DNA of 64,000 bases from Pirellulimonas nuda. GTDB lineage: Bacteria; Planctomycetota; Planctomycetia; Pirellulales; Lacipirellulaceae. The notes beneath the pieces were generated by a model. The model saw nothing but the letters and a program-made list of their open reading frames with translations, did no database searches and was not told the DNA's origin. Position numbers and translations under genes: made by a program. Location of the stretch: positions 5,492,905 through 5,556,904 of the forward strand of contig NZ_CP036291.1 in NCBI RefSeq assembly GCF_007750855.1, written 5' to 3'. This document shows, piece by piece, positions 1 to 9,422 of the stretch (the stretch's first letter is position 1; each line of letters starts with the position of its first letter).

Positions 1-1860
1 CCACGGGCGCTAGCGCGGCTCAAGCTGATCGGCCTGCATCGGTTCGCGGTGTGGCTGGCGATCGCTGCAGTAGCCCTAGCGTTGTTGATCGACCTGTTCG
101 GATACGGGCCCCAGCGGGCGGGCGCCTACCCGTGGTTGCCGCACTTGGCGTTGGGCGCGGTGTTTGCCAGCGCTGTCGCCTGTCTGTGGGACCGTCACGT
201 GCGTTGGCCGGTGGCGGCGTTCTACTTGATCGGCCTGGCGGGCATCGGACGCTATCTGGACGCGTTGCTCCTGCCGCCGGAACTACTGGTGTGGGCGTTC
301 ACGCTGGCCCTTTCGGCGTTCGTGCTAGCCACAAGCTACGTTTGGGGACGGCGCGAAGGCTTCGTCGTCGCGCTGCGTCGGCTGGGCGTCCCGATCCAAG
401 GCCCCGTTCTTACCGCCGGGCGGGTGTGGCTGATTGCCGCCAACAGCCTAGCGTCGGTGCTGGTCACGCTGCTGGTCTTCTACGTGCAGGTGACGGATGA
501 GGAGTTCAGCCACCGGCTGGTGGCCGCCTACGGGCTGCTTGCCTGCGCGTTGGGGCTGGCCTTCCTGGCGACCGGCCGTGGGCAGACCGGGCTTCGTTAC
601 GCCGCGCTGTGTCTGGGTGCGTTGTTCGCTATGGCGCTCGCTTGGGCATGGGCGCCTCCGTCGATTGCCGCACCGTTGCTGCACCGGCTGGTTGCGTCCG
701 CCGTTGGCTTGGCCGCCGTGACCCCGGTCTACGGCGTTGGACTCGTCAAGCTGCGGCGAGAGCCCAACGACTGGACCCGCGCCGCGCAGAAGCTGGCGCC
801 GGCGCTCGCTGCCTTAGCCGCGTGCCTGCTCGTAGCGACCCTCATCGTTGAGACGTCCTACCTGGTCCAGCAAGGCGCCGCGCCGCTAGAGTGGCCCGCC
901 GTGCTGGCGGTGGCCGCCGCGCTGGCCGGGCTGGCGGTGAGCGCCCTAGTGGCCGCGGTCGCTCCGGGACGCGACCCCTTCGGTCTGAGCGAACGCGGCC
1001 GCACCGTTTACGTCTACGCTGCCGAGGCGCTCTTGGGGCTGCTCTTCCTGCACCTTCGCGTGACGATGCCCTGGCTGTTCGGCGGATGGTTCGCCCAATT
1101 CTGGCCGTTTATCGTCATGGCGATCGCGTTCGCCGGGGCCGGCCTATCAGAATGGTTCCGCCGCCGGCGGCAGGGCGTGCTGGCCGAGCCGCTGGCGAAC
1201 ACGGGCGCGCTTCTGCCGTTGCTGCCGGTGATTGGCTTCTGGTCGTCCTCGACGGCCGGGTCGTACGCCTTGCTGCTGGTTGCGATTGGCTTGTTCTACA
1301 CATCGCTGAGCGTGGCTCGAAAGTCGCCCGGGTTCGCAGCACTGGCCGTGGCGGCGCTCAACGGCAGCCTTTGGACGATGCTCCACTCCGTCGAGGGCCT
1401 GGGGCTGCTGCAGCACCCTCAGTTCTGGCTGATCCCTCCGGCCCTGTGCCTGCTCGCAGGGGCCCAGCTCAACCGCAGTCGCCTCACGCCCGAGCAACTC
1501 GGCGCCGCGCGCTACGGCGCGATGATCGTTGTCTACGCCTCGAGCACGGCGGACATTTTTCTCAACGGCGTCGGCGCCGGGCTGTGGCAGCCAATGGCGC
1601 TCGCGGCCCTTTCGATCGCCGGCGTGATGCTCGGCATCCTTTTGCGGGTGCGGGCGTTCCTTTTCCTGGGGCTCGCCTTTCTGTGCGTCTCGCTGTTCTC
1701 GGTGATCTGGCACGCCGCGGTCGAGCTTGAGCGTACCTGGGTGTGGTGGATCGCCGGCATCGTGGCGGGGGTAGCGATCATCGTCCTATTCGGATTGTTC
1801 GAGAAGAAGCGCGACGAGGTGCTGGCCGTTGCCGAACGCCTCAAGAGCTGGGAGGCCTGA
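1..1860 (+). CDS. Very large polytopic membrane protein, 5' end outside the window
   Basis: The reading frame is open from base 1 (a GTG at 49 is the first possible start inside the window), so the gene very probably begins further left. It stops with TGA at 1858-1860. The roughly 620 visible residues are almost entirely hydrophobic, with about 20 likely membrane-spanning stretches joined by short loops. The protein ends in a charged soluble tail (FEKKRDEVLAVAERLKSWE). No catalytic motif is visible. The layout resembles the large multi-spanning DUF2157/DUF2339-type proteins, but I cannot assign it to either with confidence. The next stretch holds only a decayed gene on the other strand, so no operon partner is visible. 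Function unknown. Confidence 0.8.
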   Translation, partial: PRALARLKLIGLHRFAVWLAIAAVALALLIDLFGYGPQRAGAYPWLPHLALGAVFASAVACLWDRHVRWPVAAFYLIGLAGIGRYLDALLLPPELLVWAFTLALSAFVLATSYVWGRREGFVVALRRLGVPIQGPVLTAGRVWLIAANSLASVLVTLLVFYVQVTDEEFSHRLVAAYGLLACALGLAFLATGRGQTGLRYAALCLGALFAMALAWAWAPPSIAAPLLHRLVASAVGLAAVTPVYGVGLVKLRREPNDWTRAAQKLAPALAALAACLLVATLIVETSYLVQQGAAPLEWPAVLAVAAALAGLAVSALVAAVAPGRDPFGLSERGRTVYVYAAEALLGLLFLHLRVTMPWLFGGWFAQFWPFIVMAIAFAGAGLSEWFRRRRQGVLAEPLANTGALLPLLPVIGFWSSSTAGSYALLLVAIGLFYTSLSVARKSPGFAALAVAALNGSLWTMLHSVEGLGLLQHPQFWLIPPALCLLAGAQLNRSRLTPEQLGAARYGAMIVVYASSTADIFLNGVGAGLWQPMALAALSIAGVMLGILLRVRAFLFLGLAFLCVSLFSVIWHAAVELERTWVWWIAGIVAGVAIIVLFGLFEKKRDEVLAVAERLKSWEA

Positions 1861-2195
1861 CGCGCCCGGCAAACGTTCCGGTCAAGTCTTCCCGGGTGGC
1901 AAAGGCAACAGCACAAGCCAACACGCTGCACAGGCCTAAACCCGTCGGCTCTGGAACCGCAGACAGGTCGGCCCGCCAAGCCTCAATCTGGCCTGCTGGG
2001 TTAGCGCCGTAGCCGACGACCACCTTGCCGTTGGCAGAGACTCCCGTCGCTCGTTGCAGTCACCATCCTGTGAGGTCGACGCCGGCGCCCATCAGCACGT
2101 CCGCCAGGCTCCGCATCCCGCTGACGGCGTCCCAGACGAAGGCGCCCTGCCAGAGATCACAGCTCCTGAAGTTCGGTCGGGTCCGCAGAAGAGCC
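1841..2195 (-). pseudogene. Decayed C-terminal end of a HAF-repeat PEP-CTERM protein, copy 1
   Basis: Read on the minus strand, the sequence gives the usual end of a HAF-repeat exported protein: QGAFVWDAVSGMRSLADVL, then VDLTGW, an in-frame TGA, then ATGVSANGKVVVGYG, QIEAWRADL and a PEP-CTERM anchor starting AVPEPTGLGL. The TGA falls directly after the LTGW motif, where intact relatives read on, and no upstream gene body is present, so this is a remnant. A near-identical copy lies at 16814-17040 and also carries a premature stop at almost the same place. The two copies probably come from a duplicated, degraded locus. Identification rests on the characteristic HAF spacing and the PEP motif. 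Confidence 0.65.
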
Positions 2196-2262
2196 GGCCG
2201 AAGTGACCACCGCCCAAAGCGGTGCTAGTCGCCTTGTCCGAAAGGGGTAGGCTATCGCACGC

Positions 2263-3003
2263 TTGGCGCAGCTTCACGTTATTCTTGGCCGGGGGGGATC
2301 AGCCATCTGCTTCAACGCGACGTCCAGTTTGATGGCGGGGGGATGCGCGTACGGCGCGGCCGCCTATCTCTTGCGTCGCGATCACCCGCGACTCAGGTGG
2401 GGCGGGGTCGCGTTGATGGGGATCACGGCGATGCAGTGGGTCGAAGGCCTCCTGTGGCTCGATGGCCCCCGGCCCCACGGAACGCTCAATCACCTGCTTA
2501 CGGTCGGCCTGATCCCGCTGGCGCTCTTGGGGCAAGCGTGGGGGCCGTTGTTCGGGTCGATGTTCGCGCTGCCGCTGCGTGGACGGCGGTTGCTGTTTTT
2601 TCTCGTGCTTTCGGCGGGATTGCTGTTCGTCACGTTGGCGCGCGTCGCCTACCACCCGATGTTCACGCAGGTTACCCCCGGGGGGCACCTAAATTGGTGG
2701 TCCCCGCGCAACCCGCCCGTTTATGCCGCCTGGGCGTACTTTCTTTGGGCGTTGGTGATCGGCGCCCCGTTTCTGCTCTGGTGGCGCCCGTTTTGGCAGG
2801 GCCTGGTGATCGTTTCGTGGGGCTGGCTCTGGGCCACCGTGGGTTATCTGATTAGCGACAGCGCGGCCAGCTACTGGTGCTTCTTCGTGACGTTCTACGC
2901 GGCCTTTGTCCTGATCTACGCCTTCATGGTGAAGGATAGTCCCCCACCGCCGCCGCCGCCGCCGGGCCCACCGGCCGACCCGCCGTTGCAACGTGGTGGG
3001 TAA
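2263..3003 (+). CDS. DUF6629-like small membrane protein
   Basis: A hydrophobic protein with about six membrane segments and a proline-rich tail (eight consecutive prolines near the C-terminus). Its start matches the pattern of DUF6629 membrane proteins, which from memory begin MCFSATASF; here the equivalent reads ICFNATSSLMAGG, with ATC at 2305 where the family start would be ATG. The only in-frame alternatives are a TTG at 2263, used here, and an ATG at 2332 that would remove the conserved start. Other visible family-like features are MQWVEGLLWLDG and several tryptophan-rich membrane segments. Function of the family is unknown. The body is intact, so the gene may still be expressed from the TTG. 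It sits between repeat debris on both sides. Confidence 0.6.
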   Translation: MAQLHVILGRGGSAICFNATSSLMAGGCAYGAAAYLLRRDHPRLRWGGVALMGITAMQWVEGLLWLDGPRPHGTLNHLLTVGLIPLALLGQAWGPLFGSMFALPLRGRRLLFFLVLSAGLLFVTLARVAYHPMFTQVTPGGHLNWWSPRNPPVYAAWAYFLWALVIGAPFLLWWRPFWQGLVIVSWGWLWATVGYLISDSAASYWCFFVTFYAAFVLIYAFMVKDSPPPPPPPPGPPADPPLQRGG

Positions 3004-3293
3004 ACCGGTTCGAGCCTGCCCAGTGGCCCGGCCCCAAGGCGCAGCGACGCGCTGGCCCGCTGGGATACGCGTTGTGATTGATGGGCTGCTAGGCGTCTTC
3101 AACGCATACGGTAGCGGTCGTCGCAGCAGGCCGAAGATGGCCCTGGCTCCGGCACACCGTCGGCCGTATCGGGGCAAGGCCGCCGAAGGCGGTGATCGAG
3201 CAGCCGCGTCGTTGCGGGTTGGGCGGCTAGTTGGCGCCCGCAATCGCTCACGCTGAGCGTGGCCCGTCGCACCCCTGCCCCCCAGAGCCCCAC

Positions 3294-3399
3294 CAGGGGC
3301 CCCACGCGCCCGCTGTGGCGCAGTTGGGCCTTGGTGGGGCGGGGAAGGGCGCTAGGCCGCCCCGACGCGCCTATGCGCGCGCAGCGCGCTGTCGGCGCA
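3294..3399 (+). repeat. GC-rich about 105-bp direct repeat, copy 1 of 7
   Basis: The core starts AGGGGCCCCACGCGCC and ends in the palindrome-rich stretch GCGCGCGCAGCGCG followed by GGCGCA. Six more copies in the same orientation begin at about 17537, 47121, 51801, 55657, 57513 and 59991. This copy and the one at 17537 share extra flanking sequence on the left, so that about 3200-3399 aligns with 17441-17641. No copy lies inside an intact gene. Confidence 0.8.
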
Positions 3400-3424
3400 T
3401 TTGGCAGTTGGGAGGGCCATAGCA

Positions 3425-3672
3425 CGCGTCCCAACCAAGGCACCTTCACGGTTCCGGTCGGTCCCGTGAAGCACCCGCCCTGATCACGGCCTACCCCAAC
3501 TCTCGTCCAACGCCTGCCAGTGATAGACAGGAAGTGCGTGACTATCTCCACCGACTTCGGGTGCTTCTGGTCGCACGGGCCTCAGCTCGGAGCAGATGCG
3601 CAGGGGTAAGGCAGCTACCGCCCACCCCGCGGTCCGTCTTCTACACCACCGGGCGGCAAGGGCGGCGGCGAA
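3425..3672. repeat. Duplicated hairpin-containing segment, copy 1
   Basis: Starts with CCCAACCAAGGCACC and contains a perfect 8-bp inverted repeat, CTTCACGG at 3444-3451 and CCGTGAAG at 3464-3471. It continues with GTGCGTGAC and ends in ACCGGGCGGCAAGGGCGG, which on the minus strand matches the extreme tail of the PEP-CTERM remnant at 16814. The same order of pieces occurs at 16625-16875. The hairpin has no T-run, so it is not a standard intrinsic terminator. The rest of the gap up to 3813 shows no gene I can support. Confidence 0.6.
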
Positions 3673-3813
3673 AACAGGCGGTCGGAAGCCACTCCGTCGG
3701 CCGCGAGCATGGGACGAGTTCTGTCTTGCGTCGTCAACGCCGTTCCAATTGCCGACGAGCGATTCTTGAGAACTCAGCGAGTTCGATGTACGCGACCGGT
3801 TGACGTAGTGAGC

Positions 3814-6800
3814 TCAAGAATCCGCGGGCCCGAAGGCCAGACCCCAAGACGCCCTCACGCCGATCTCCAAGCCCTGGTCGATGTGCTCCCTGGCGTCTTT
3901 CGCTCCAGGCGAGCTGACCGCCGTGTGCCGCTCGTGCCCCGAGGCTTCTTCGGCCATTTCAGCTAGTGCGTTACGCCTCGCTGCATCGCTGGCGGCGCCC
4001 AGTTCTGCTGCCGTGTGCCCGGCGACGACCGAGGCAGACCGGAACGCGGAAGGTAGACCGGGCGCCGTACTCATCGAGGTGAGCGCGATCAAGTCGGCCT
4101 CACTCAATGCCGGCGCCGCATTCGGGAGGATCTTAACGAACTGGCCAGAGATGAACCGTTTGATCCACAGGTCGCTCCCGCTTCTATAGAACGCGTTCTG
4201 CGTTGCGGCGTTGAGCGCCGCCATGCTGCCAACCTCTTGGCCGCTGTTGGGGATCATCGTCTGACCGATGCCCACGTAACGGAAGGTGGCAGACCCGGTC
4301 GCCGGCGTCCCGCTCGCGACCTGGAGCCGGATCTGGAACCCGGCGGACGAGCTCCCCAGGCCGCTGGGGAAACGGACCGTGTAGTGCCCGTCGTCCAGCT
4401 TTGCCGAGATCCGGTTTCGCGTAGTGTTGCTGGCAGTCGTAGCGGTCTCGCCGGCGGGCGAAGTGTACTCCATAGCCGCCATGCCTAGCGAAGCGTTGTT
4501 GGGGTTCAGCGTGCTGATGAATAGCTCGGCGTAAAGGTTGTCCGTCACCCAGGCGTTCCACCCGGCCGGCTTGTAGTCGGAGCCGTCGTTGTCGTGCATG
4601 AATGGGACATTGGGAACGACGGTGCGGCCGGCCACCCCGGTAAGCGAACCATCCACATCCAGCAGAACAGCCGAGTAGGCAGCCGTGTTCGCGAGCCCAA
4701 AGTTGGGGCTGCCGTCGGCGTCCGAGATGCTGACATGACTGGCCGATCCGTCGTTCTCGAAGGAGACGCCGCTGACCATGTGATGGGTGCGCTTCTCAGT
4801 GCCGCCATTGGAGCGGAAGGTATGGGCGTTGGCCGCCGCGTATCCCGCGAAGTGGCTGCCGCTGAGCGTGCTTGCGCCGTCGTACAGCGAGTGGCCGGTG
4901 ACGGTCTTCGACGCGTCGGCGTTGCCTCGGCTGTGACCGACGAACAGGGAACTGGTTACCTCCTGATAGAAGGTGTTGAAAGAGCTTGTCCCGCTGTCGG
5001 CGTAGCGGTTCTCGTTGAAGACGCCGCGCGGCGCCCGGTGGTACAGCGCGGCGCCGGTGTGCTTGTACCCGGTGAAGAAGTTAACTACCGGCTCGGTCGG
5101 AGGATCGTAGCTGTTCGAGGCGCCCGGGTCGATGTCGGATCCCCGATCGAAGGTCAGCCCGACTGGGGACGAATGCGTCGTGTTGTAGTCGAACTGGCGG
5201 AGGTTGGTCTGTCGGGGGGTCAGGCCGTTGTACAGTCCGGTGTCTTTCGACAGCCCGAGCACGCCCGCCGGCAACACGAACCAGAAGCCGGTCCCCTCGG
5301 CACCGGCAGAAACGTTGCCGACCCAGGTGTTGTCAGGATTTGTGATCCAGAAGGCGGCCGAGTGGATGAAGCGGTTGTCGGTGTTCTCTCCGGTGTCGTG
5401 CGAGCTCTCGCCGTTGCCGCTACGGGGCGCCTCGCCGTTCACTTTGCCGTCTGGCCCTCGGGTAACGCCCGGCACTACGAACGGATCGTTCGACGACTCG
5501 CCCCCTCCCACCTGATGAATGCCGAAAGCAATGTTGGCTAAAAGCCGGTTGCCCGTCTCTGCGCCGTCCTCCATGAAGAAGCCGTGGCCGTGGATGTCGT
5601 GCAAGACGTTGTCCTGCAGCAGCACGTTCTGCGTGCCGTGGAGGGTGACGCCGCGGTTGTTCGAGTTCGTGACGCTGGAGTTTCGCAGCACGTCACCCGA
5701 CCGGTCGCCGGCGACGTGCCAGTGGACAGGGTAGCGTCCCAGGCGCCCCGTCTGCCCCATTCTGTCGAACTGGACCGCGTCGAGCGAGATCTGGCCCGCG
5801 GAACCCATCACCATGACGTGTCCGCCGACCCCGTCGGAGGCGCCGCTGTTCCATTTGGCCCGGTCGCCGAAGCTATTGTCGGTGTCGGCGTTCTCGTCCC
5901 CTTGAATCCGGATCGTGCGGTTCAACACGGCCACCTCGGCCCGCAGATCGAGGTCCCACGTGCGCTGGGGGTTGCTGTAGGTCTCGATCTCGCCGTAGTG
6001 GCGGCGGGCGAGCGGCTGGTTGAGGGTGAGGCGGGTCGTTCCGTCGCCCAGATCGGTAGCCGCCGCAATGACGCGGACCTCCTGATCCGCGTAGTCGTAG
6101 GAAGAGCTCGCGATGACGATCTGGTCGCCCACCTTCCAGTTGAGGGAGCCGTCCGAAGCGGCGCTCGTTACGCCATCAAAGTTGCGTTCGATCACGTTCT
6201 CGACTGGGATCGACGCAGCGCCAACTTCTGCGGTTGCGGCGAGCTTGGTGAACGACAGCTTCTCTTCGCCGAAAAACTGCAATCGGCCGCCGCCGGCAGC
6301 CATGAGGAAGGCGTTGTTGTCCGAAACTTGCAGGGCGCCCGTGGCGGTTTCAATGATAAAGTCGGCGTTGGGGTCGTCGCCCGTGAGCGTGAGGGTAAAC
6401 ACCCCGGCGTCGAAGCGGTCTGCCGCGGTCCCTACTTGGAACAGGCCGCCGCTGTTCACGTGGACCCAGTCGGCGGTGAGCGACTTGTCTGCCGTGGCAA
6501 CGCCGCTGTCGGCGTCGAGCACCAGCGCGACGTGGCGCCACGCGCCGGGCGTGACGCCCGTCTGCAGGATCCAATCGCCGGTCCAGCCGCTCTCGGAGGT
6601 CGTGGCGTTCCAGGCGCCGGCGTACAGTGTGTCCCCTTCCAGATAGATCGCGAGCCCGCGGCCCCCACCCCCTTGCTTGTAGAGGACCTGCCGCCCGACC
6701 GTATCGTCCGCGTTGAACCACAGCGAGATTGTCTTCTCAGGGAAGATGCCGTCGTTCAGGTCGACCGAGTTGCCGACTTGTAGCACGCTGGAGAGGCCAT

Positions 6801-7755
6801 CGAGTACTAGCGCGCCGCCGGCCAGCACAGCCCCGCCCGCAACCGTGCCGTTGTCGCTGACCGCGCCGCTGGCCGCCACATCGCGGGCCGACGGCGGCGC
6901 CGAAGTCGCGCCGACATAGTCTCGCCAGAGCGAGTAATCCGCAGCGTCAACAATGCCGTCGCCGTTCCCGTCGGCCCCGTCGAACGGGCTCGCGACCGTC
7001 GACCCGAAGGCGTTACGCCAGACGTTGTAGTCGTCTTGATCGATCGTCTCATTGCGGTCGTAGTCCCCAGCAAGCAAGTCGCCATCAAAGGTCCACCGCG
7101 CTACGGCGTCGTCCGAGGCCAGCGACGAACCATCGCTCCGCAAACTGCCGGCAATCTGCTGGACTTCCGCCGCGCTCAGGGCGCGGTTATAGCTGACGAC
7201 CGAATCGATCTGCCCGTCGAAGTAGGCGCCGCTGCTGATGACGCCGGTGTGCGTAAGCAATGCGCCGTTGGCGCCCCCGATGCCGATCGCCGTGAGGTGC
7301 GCCCAGAGCTGTGAACCCTGGACGGATCCGACCAACTGACCATCGTAGTACAGCTTCAAACGATCGGGGGCGACGACCGCGGGATTCGAAGAGACAGCGT
7401 TCAGGTTCTCAGAGGCCGCCAGCTTGCCGTGGACAACCAGCTCCTTCGCAACGTGGTCGATGCCCGTGAGGTCGACCGTGACGCCCGTTGATACGATCGC
7501 CCGCGTCGTGGCGTCGGGGATCCCGTTGTCCCAAGTTGCGAGGTCGTGCCAGGGGCCGCTCTGCACGGCCGTGGTCGCCGAGAGGGCGAGGCGAGGCTCC
7601 AGTGCGAGGAATAGTCGACGCCGGGGGGATCCCCGCCGGCGGTCGCAGCGCCGACGGCGCCAAAGGGACCGTCCGGCGTGCGTGATTAGGTCCCAGAACC
7701 GCTGCTGCGCTGCATGCATCCTGGAAGGGCGGTGCTGGCATCGTGTCGATCTCAA
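3814..7755 (-). CDS. Exported G8-domain, CEMIP-like beta-helix protein with LEPR-XLL leader, LamG and dockerin inserts
   Basis: A 1313-residue protein. After an arginine-rich leader comes LEPRLALSA (52-60), the LEPR-XLL motif of planctomycete surface proteins. A G8 domain begins at 66-113 (HDLATWDNGIP, ELVVHGKLAAS) and appears to resume at about 421 (DKSLTADWVHVNSGG). Between lie a LamG C-terminal half (117-205), a LamG N-terminal half (216-418) and two dockerin-like EF-hand repeats (229-287). From about 600 the chain looks like the parallel beta-helix of CEMIP/TMEM2-type proteins: RYPVHWHVAGD, RGVTLHGTQNVLLQDNVLHD, GHGFFMEDGAETGN. Relatives bind or cleave hyaluronan; activity here is inference. 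The start is TTG at 7755 with AAGGA upstream; ATG at 7719 is an alternative. No PEP-CTERM is visible. It lies downstream of the sulfatase at 7827. Confidence 0.8.
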   Translation of the reverse strand: MRSTRCQHRPSRMHAAQQRFWDLITHAGRSLWRRRRCDRRRGSPRRRLFLALEPRLALSATTAVQSGPWHDLATWDNGIPDATTRAIVSTGVTVDLTGIDHVAKELVVHGKLAASENLNAVSSNPAVVAPDRLKLYYDGQLVGSVQGSQLWAHLTAIGIGGANGALLTHTGVISSGAYFDGQIDSVVSYNRALSAAEVQQIAGSLRSDGSSLASDDAVARWTFDGDLLAGDYDRNETIDQDDYNVWRNAFGSTVASPFDGADGNGDGIVDAADYSLWRDYVGATSAPPSARDVAASGAVSDNGTVAGGAVLAGGALVLDGLSSVLQVGNSVDLNDGIFPEKTISLWFNADDTVGRQVLYKQGGGGRGLAIYLEGDTLYAGAWNATTSESGWTGDWILQTGVTPGAWRHVALVLDADSGVATADKSLTADWVHVNSGGLFQVGTAADRFDAGVFTLTLTGDDPNADFIIETATGALQVSDNNAFLMAAGGGRLQFFGEEKLSFTKLAATAEVGAASIPVENVIERNFDGVTSAASDGSLNWKVGDQIVIASSSYDYADQEVRVIAAATDLGDGTTRLTLNQPLARRHYGEIETYSNPQRTWDLDLRAEVAVLNRTIRIQGDENADTDNSFGDRAKWNSGASDGVGGHVMVMGSAGQISLDAVQFDRMGQTGRLGRYPVHWHVAGDRSGDVLRNSSVTNSNNRGVTLHGTQNVLLQDNVLHDIHGHGFFMEDGAETGNRLLANIAFGIHQVGGGESSNDPFVVPGVTRGPDGKVNGEAPRSGNGESSHDTGENTDNRFIHSAAFWITNPDNTWVGNVSAGAEGTGFWFVLPAGVLGLSKDTGLYNGLTPRQTNLRQFDYNTTHSSPVGLTFDRGSDIDPGASNSYDPPTEPVVNFFTGYKHTGAALYHRAPRGVFNENRYADSGTSSFNTFYQEVTSSLFVGHSRGNADASKTVTGHSLYDGASTLSGSHFAGYAAANAHTFRSNGGTEKRTHHMVSGVSFENDGSASHVSISDADGSPNFGLANTAAYSAVLLDVDGSLTGVAGRTVVPNVPFMHDNDGSDYKPAGWNAWVTDNLYAELFISTLNPNNASLGMAAMEYTSPAGETATTASNTTRNRISAKLDDGHYTVRFPSGLGSSSAGFQIRLQVASGTPATGSATFRYVGIGQTMIPNSGQEVGSMAALNAATQNAFYRSGSDLWIKRFISGQFVKILPNAAPALSEADLIALTSMSTAPGLPSAFRSASVVAGHTAAELGAASDAARRNALAEMAEEASGHERHTAVSSPGAKDAREHIDQGLEIGVRASWGLAFGPADS

Positions 7756-7826
7756 GTGCGAAGCGTTCCTTCTGTTCGATTGCGTCTTCTGCGCCAGACG
7801 CTGCTCTGCGCGCCAAGATCAACCTG

Positions 7827-9380
7827 CTAGCGAGAGTCTGCCTTGCGACCCGCGTTAGCCGCGGCGACTGGCCTTTCGCCCGCCTTGATCAGGGAGGTTA
7901 GTTTGGCCGGAGTAATCGCGGCGTCCGATGTGTCGGCCGCATGCTTGATCAGGGCCCTGAGCAACCGCGTCCGCACGCCGGCCGAGTCGGGGTCGTCGGC
8001 GAGATTGTTCACTTCGTAGGGGTCGGCCTGCACGTCGTAGAGCTCTAGCTCGGCCGGCTGGAACTCACCTAGTTCCGAGCAGGTCTCATCCAGCAAGCGG
8101 TACGCCTCGGGGTGCTCTTCGCGATTGGCGACGACACTGTCGAACGAGCGGTTGTGCCAGGGGGCGTTGCCGTCACCCGGCGTGACCCAGTACTGCAGGT
8201 CTGCATTGAAGTCGCGCCGGCCGTCTATATCGCTGCGGTAGATCAGCCGATACCGCCCGTCGTAAATTGCACGCTCTTCCATCACCACGGCGCCAGCATG
8301 AAGCCCGTGCGTCACTTCCCCGACAACTGTCTCACGGCCAGGTAGGCTTGTGCTCACCCCGTCCAGCAGCGGCAGCAGCGACTGGCCGTGCAGGCCATTG
8401 GGAACTTCGATGCCGGCGTACTGCAGGATGGTCGGCATCAGGTCGATCTCGCTGACCAGCTCGTCGGAGACCACTCCCTGTTGGACGCCCGGGCCACGCA
8501 CCGCCAGGGGCACGCGGAGGCCGAAGTCGTAGGGGGACATTTTGCCTCGGTGGAACGCCGGCCCGTGGTCCCCCATGAAGATCACGATCGTCTGCCCCGC
8601 TTGACCGCTTCGCTCGAGCCCGGCGAGCACGTCGCCGACGTGCTCGTCGGCGCGCTCGACGGCGTCGAGGTACTCTGCCCAGTCTTGCCGCACCTCGGGT
8701 GTGTCTGGCAGGAACGCCGGGACTTCGACCTTGGTACGTTCAACGGTCAGCTTGACTTCGTCGCCGTTGCGGAAGGGCCGGTGGGGCTGCTCGATGTTGC
8801 AGAAGTAGAACCAGGGCCGCCCCTCGGCGGTCGCCTCGCCGGCAAACTGCTCGACCTTATCGCCGGTGGCGACACGGTCCCAGCGGTCGTAGGGGAACTT
8901 GCTGTTCGGAGCGACGTGAAGCTTGTCGCTCACCCCCGTGAAGTACCCTTGTTTCTTCAGCAACTCCACCAGCGTCGGGGTGTCGTCCGGCACGCGCAGC
9001 CGTTGGTAGAACCCATTCGTACGCTGGTCTTCAGACAGCTCCGAGTCCGGCTTGAAGTAATTGACGGTATTGGTAGCGATGCCGTTGGCGTGTGAGTGTA
9101 AACCGGTGTAGATGTTCGCCTTCGACGCGGAGCAGACGGGGTAATTGACGAAAGCCTCGGCAAAGTAGACTCCCTGATTTGCGATGGAGTCCATGTGGGG
9201 CGTTTCGACGCCGGGCGTCCCGACGAAGCCGAGTTGGGCCCCCTGGTCCTCGGTCAGGATGAACAAGAAGTTGGGATGCGGCTGCGCGGCGTCCGTGGCG
9301 GACGTCGTTGCGAGCGCTCCAAGACAGACCGCTGCAACGACGTGTCTTGCTGCCGTGGTTCGGACTCGAGACGATTGCAT
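7827..9380 (-). CDS. Type I sulfatase, heparan N-sulfatase-like (S1_8 type)
   Basis: An alkaline-phosphatase-fold sulfatase of 517 residues. A signal peptide (AAVCLGALATTSATDA) is followed by PNFLFILTEDQG, the first metal-binding strand, and by VCSASKANIYTG, the formylglycine motif with Cys83 as the residue to be converted. A lysine stands where the classical C-x-[PA]-x-R motif has arginine. GDHGPAFHRGK supplies further active-site residues. The start is ATG at 9380, because it directly precedes the signal peptide; a TTG at 9422 is less likely. The gene follows the DUF1559 gene within 50 bases and likely shares its transcript. Probable substrate: an N- or O-sulfated polysaccharide (inference). 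Confidence 0.88.
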   Translation of the reverse strand: MQSSRVRTTAARHVVAAVCLGALATTSATDAAQPHPNFLFILTEDQGAQLGFVGTPGVETPHMDSIANQGVYFAEAFVNYPVCSASKANIYTGLHSHANGIATNTVNYFKPDSELSEDQRTNGFYQRLRVPDDTPTLVELLKKQGYFTGVSDKLHVAPNSKFPYDRWDRVATGDKVEQFAGEATAEGRPWFYFCNIEQPHRPFRNGDEVKLTVERTKVEVPAFLPDTPEVRQDWAEYLDAVERADEHVGDVLAGLERSGQAGQTIVIFMGDHGPAFHRGKMSPYDFGLRVPLAVRGPGVQQGVVSDELVSEIDLMPTILQYAGIEVPNGLHGQSLLPLLDGVSTSLPGRETVVGEVTHGLHAGAVVMEERAIYDGRYRLIYRSDIDGRRDFNADLQYWVTPGDGNAPWHNRSFDSVVANREEHPEAYRLLDETCSELGEFQPAELELYDVQADPYEVNNLADDPDSAGVRTRLLRALIKHAADTSDAAITPAKLTSLIKAGERPVAAANAGRKADSR

Positions 9381-9422
9381 TGTTAACCGTGTGGGAAATG
9401 CGGAGGGCGCTCGGCGGCGCAA

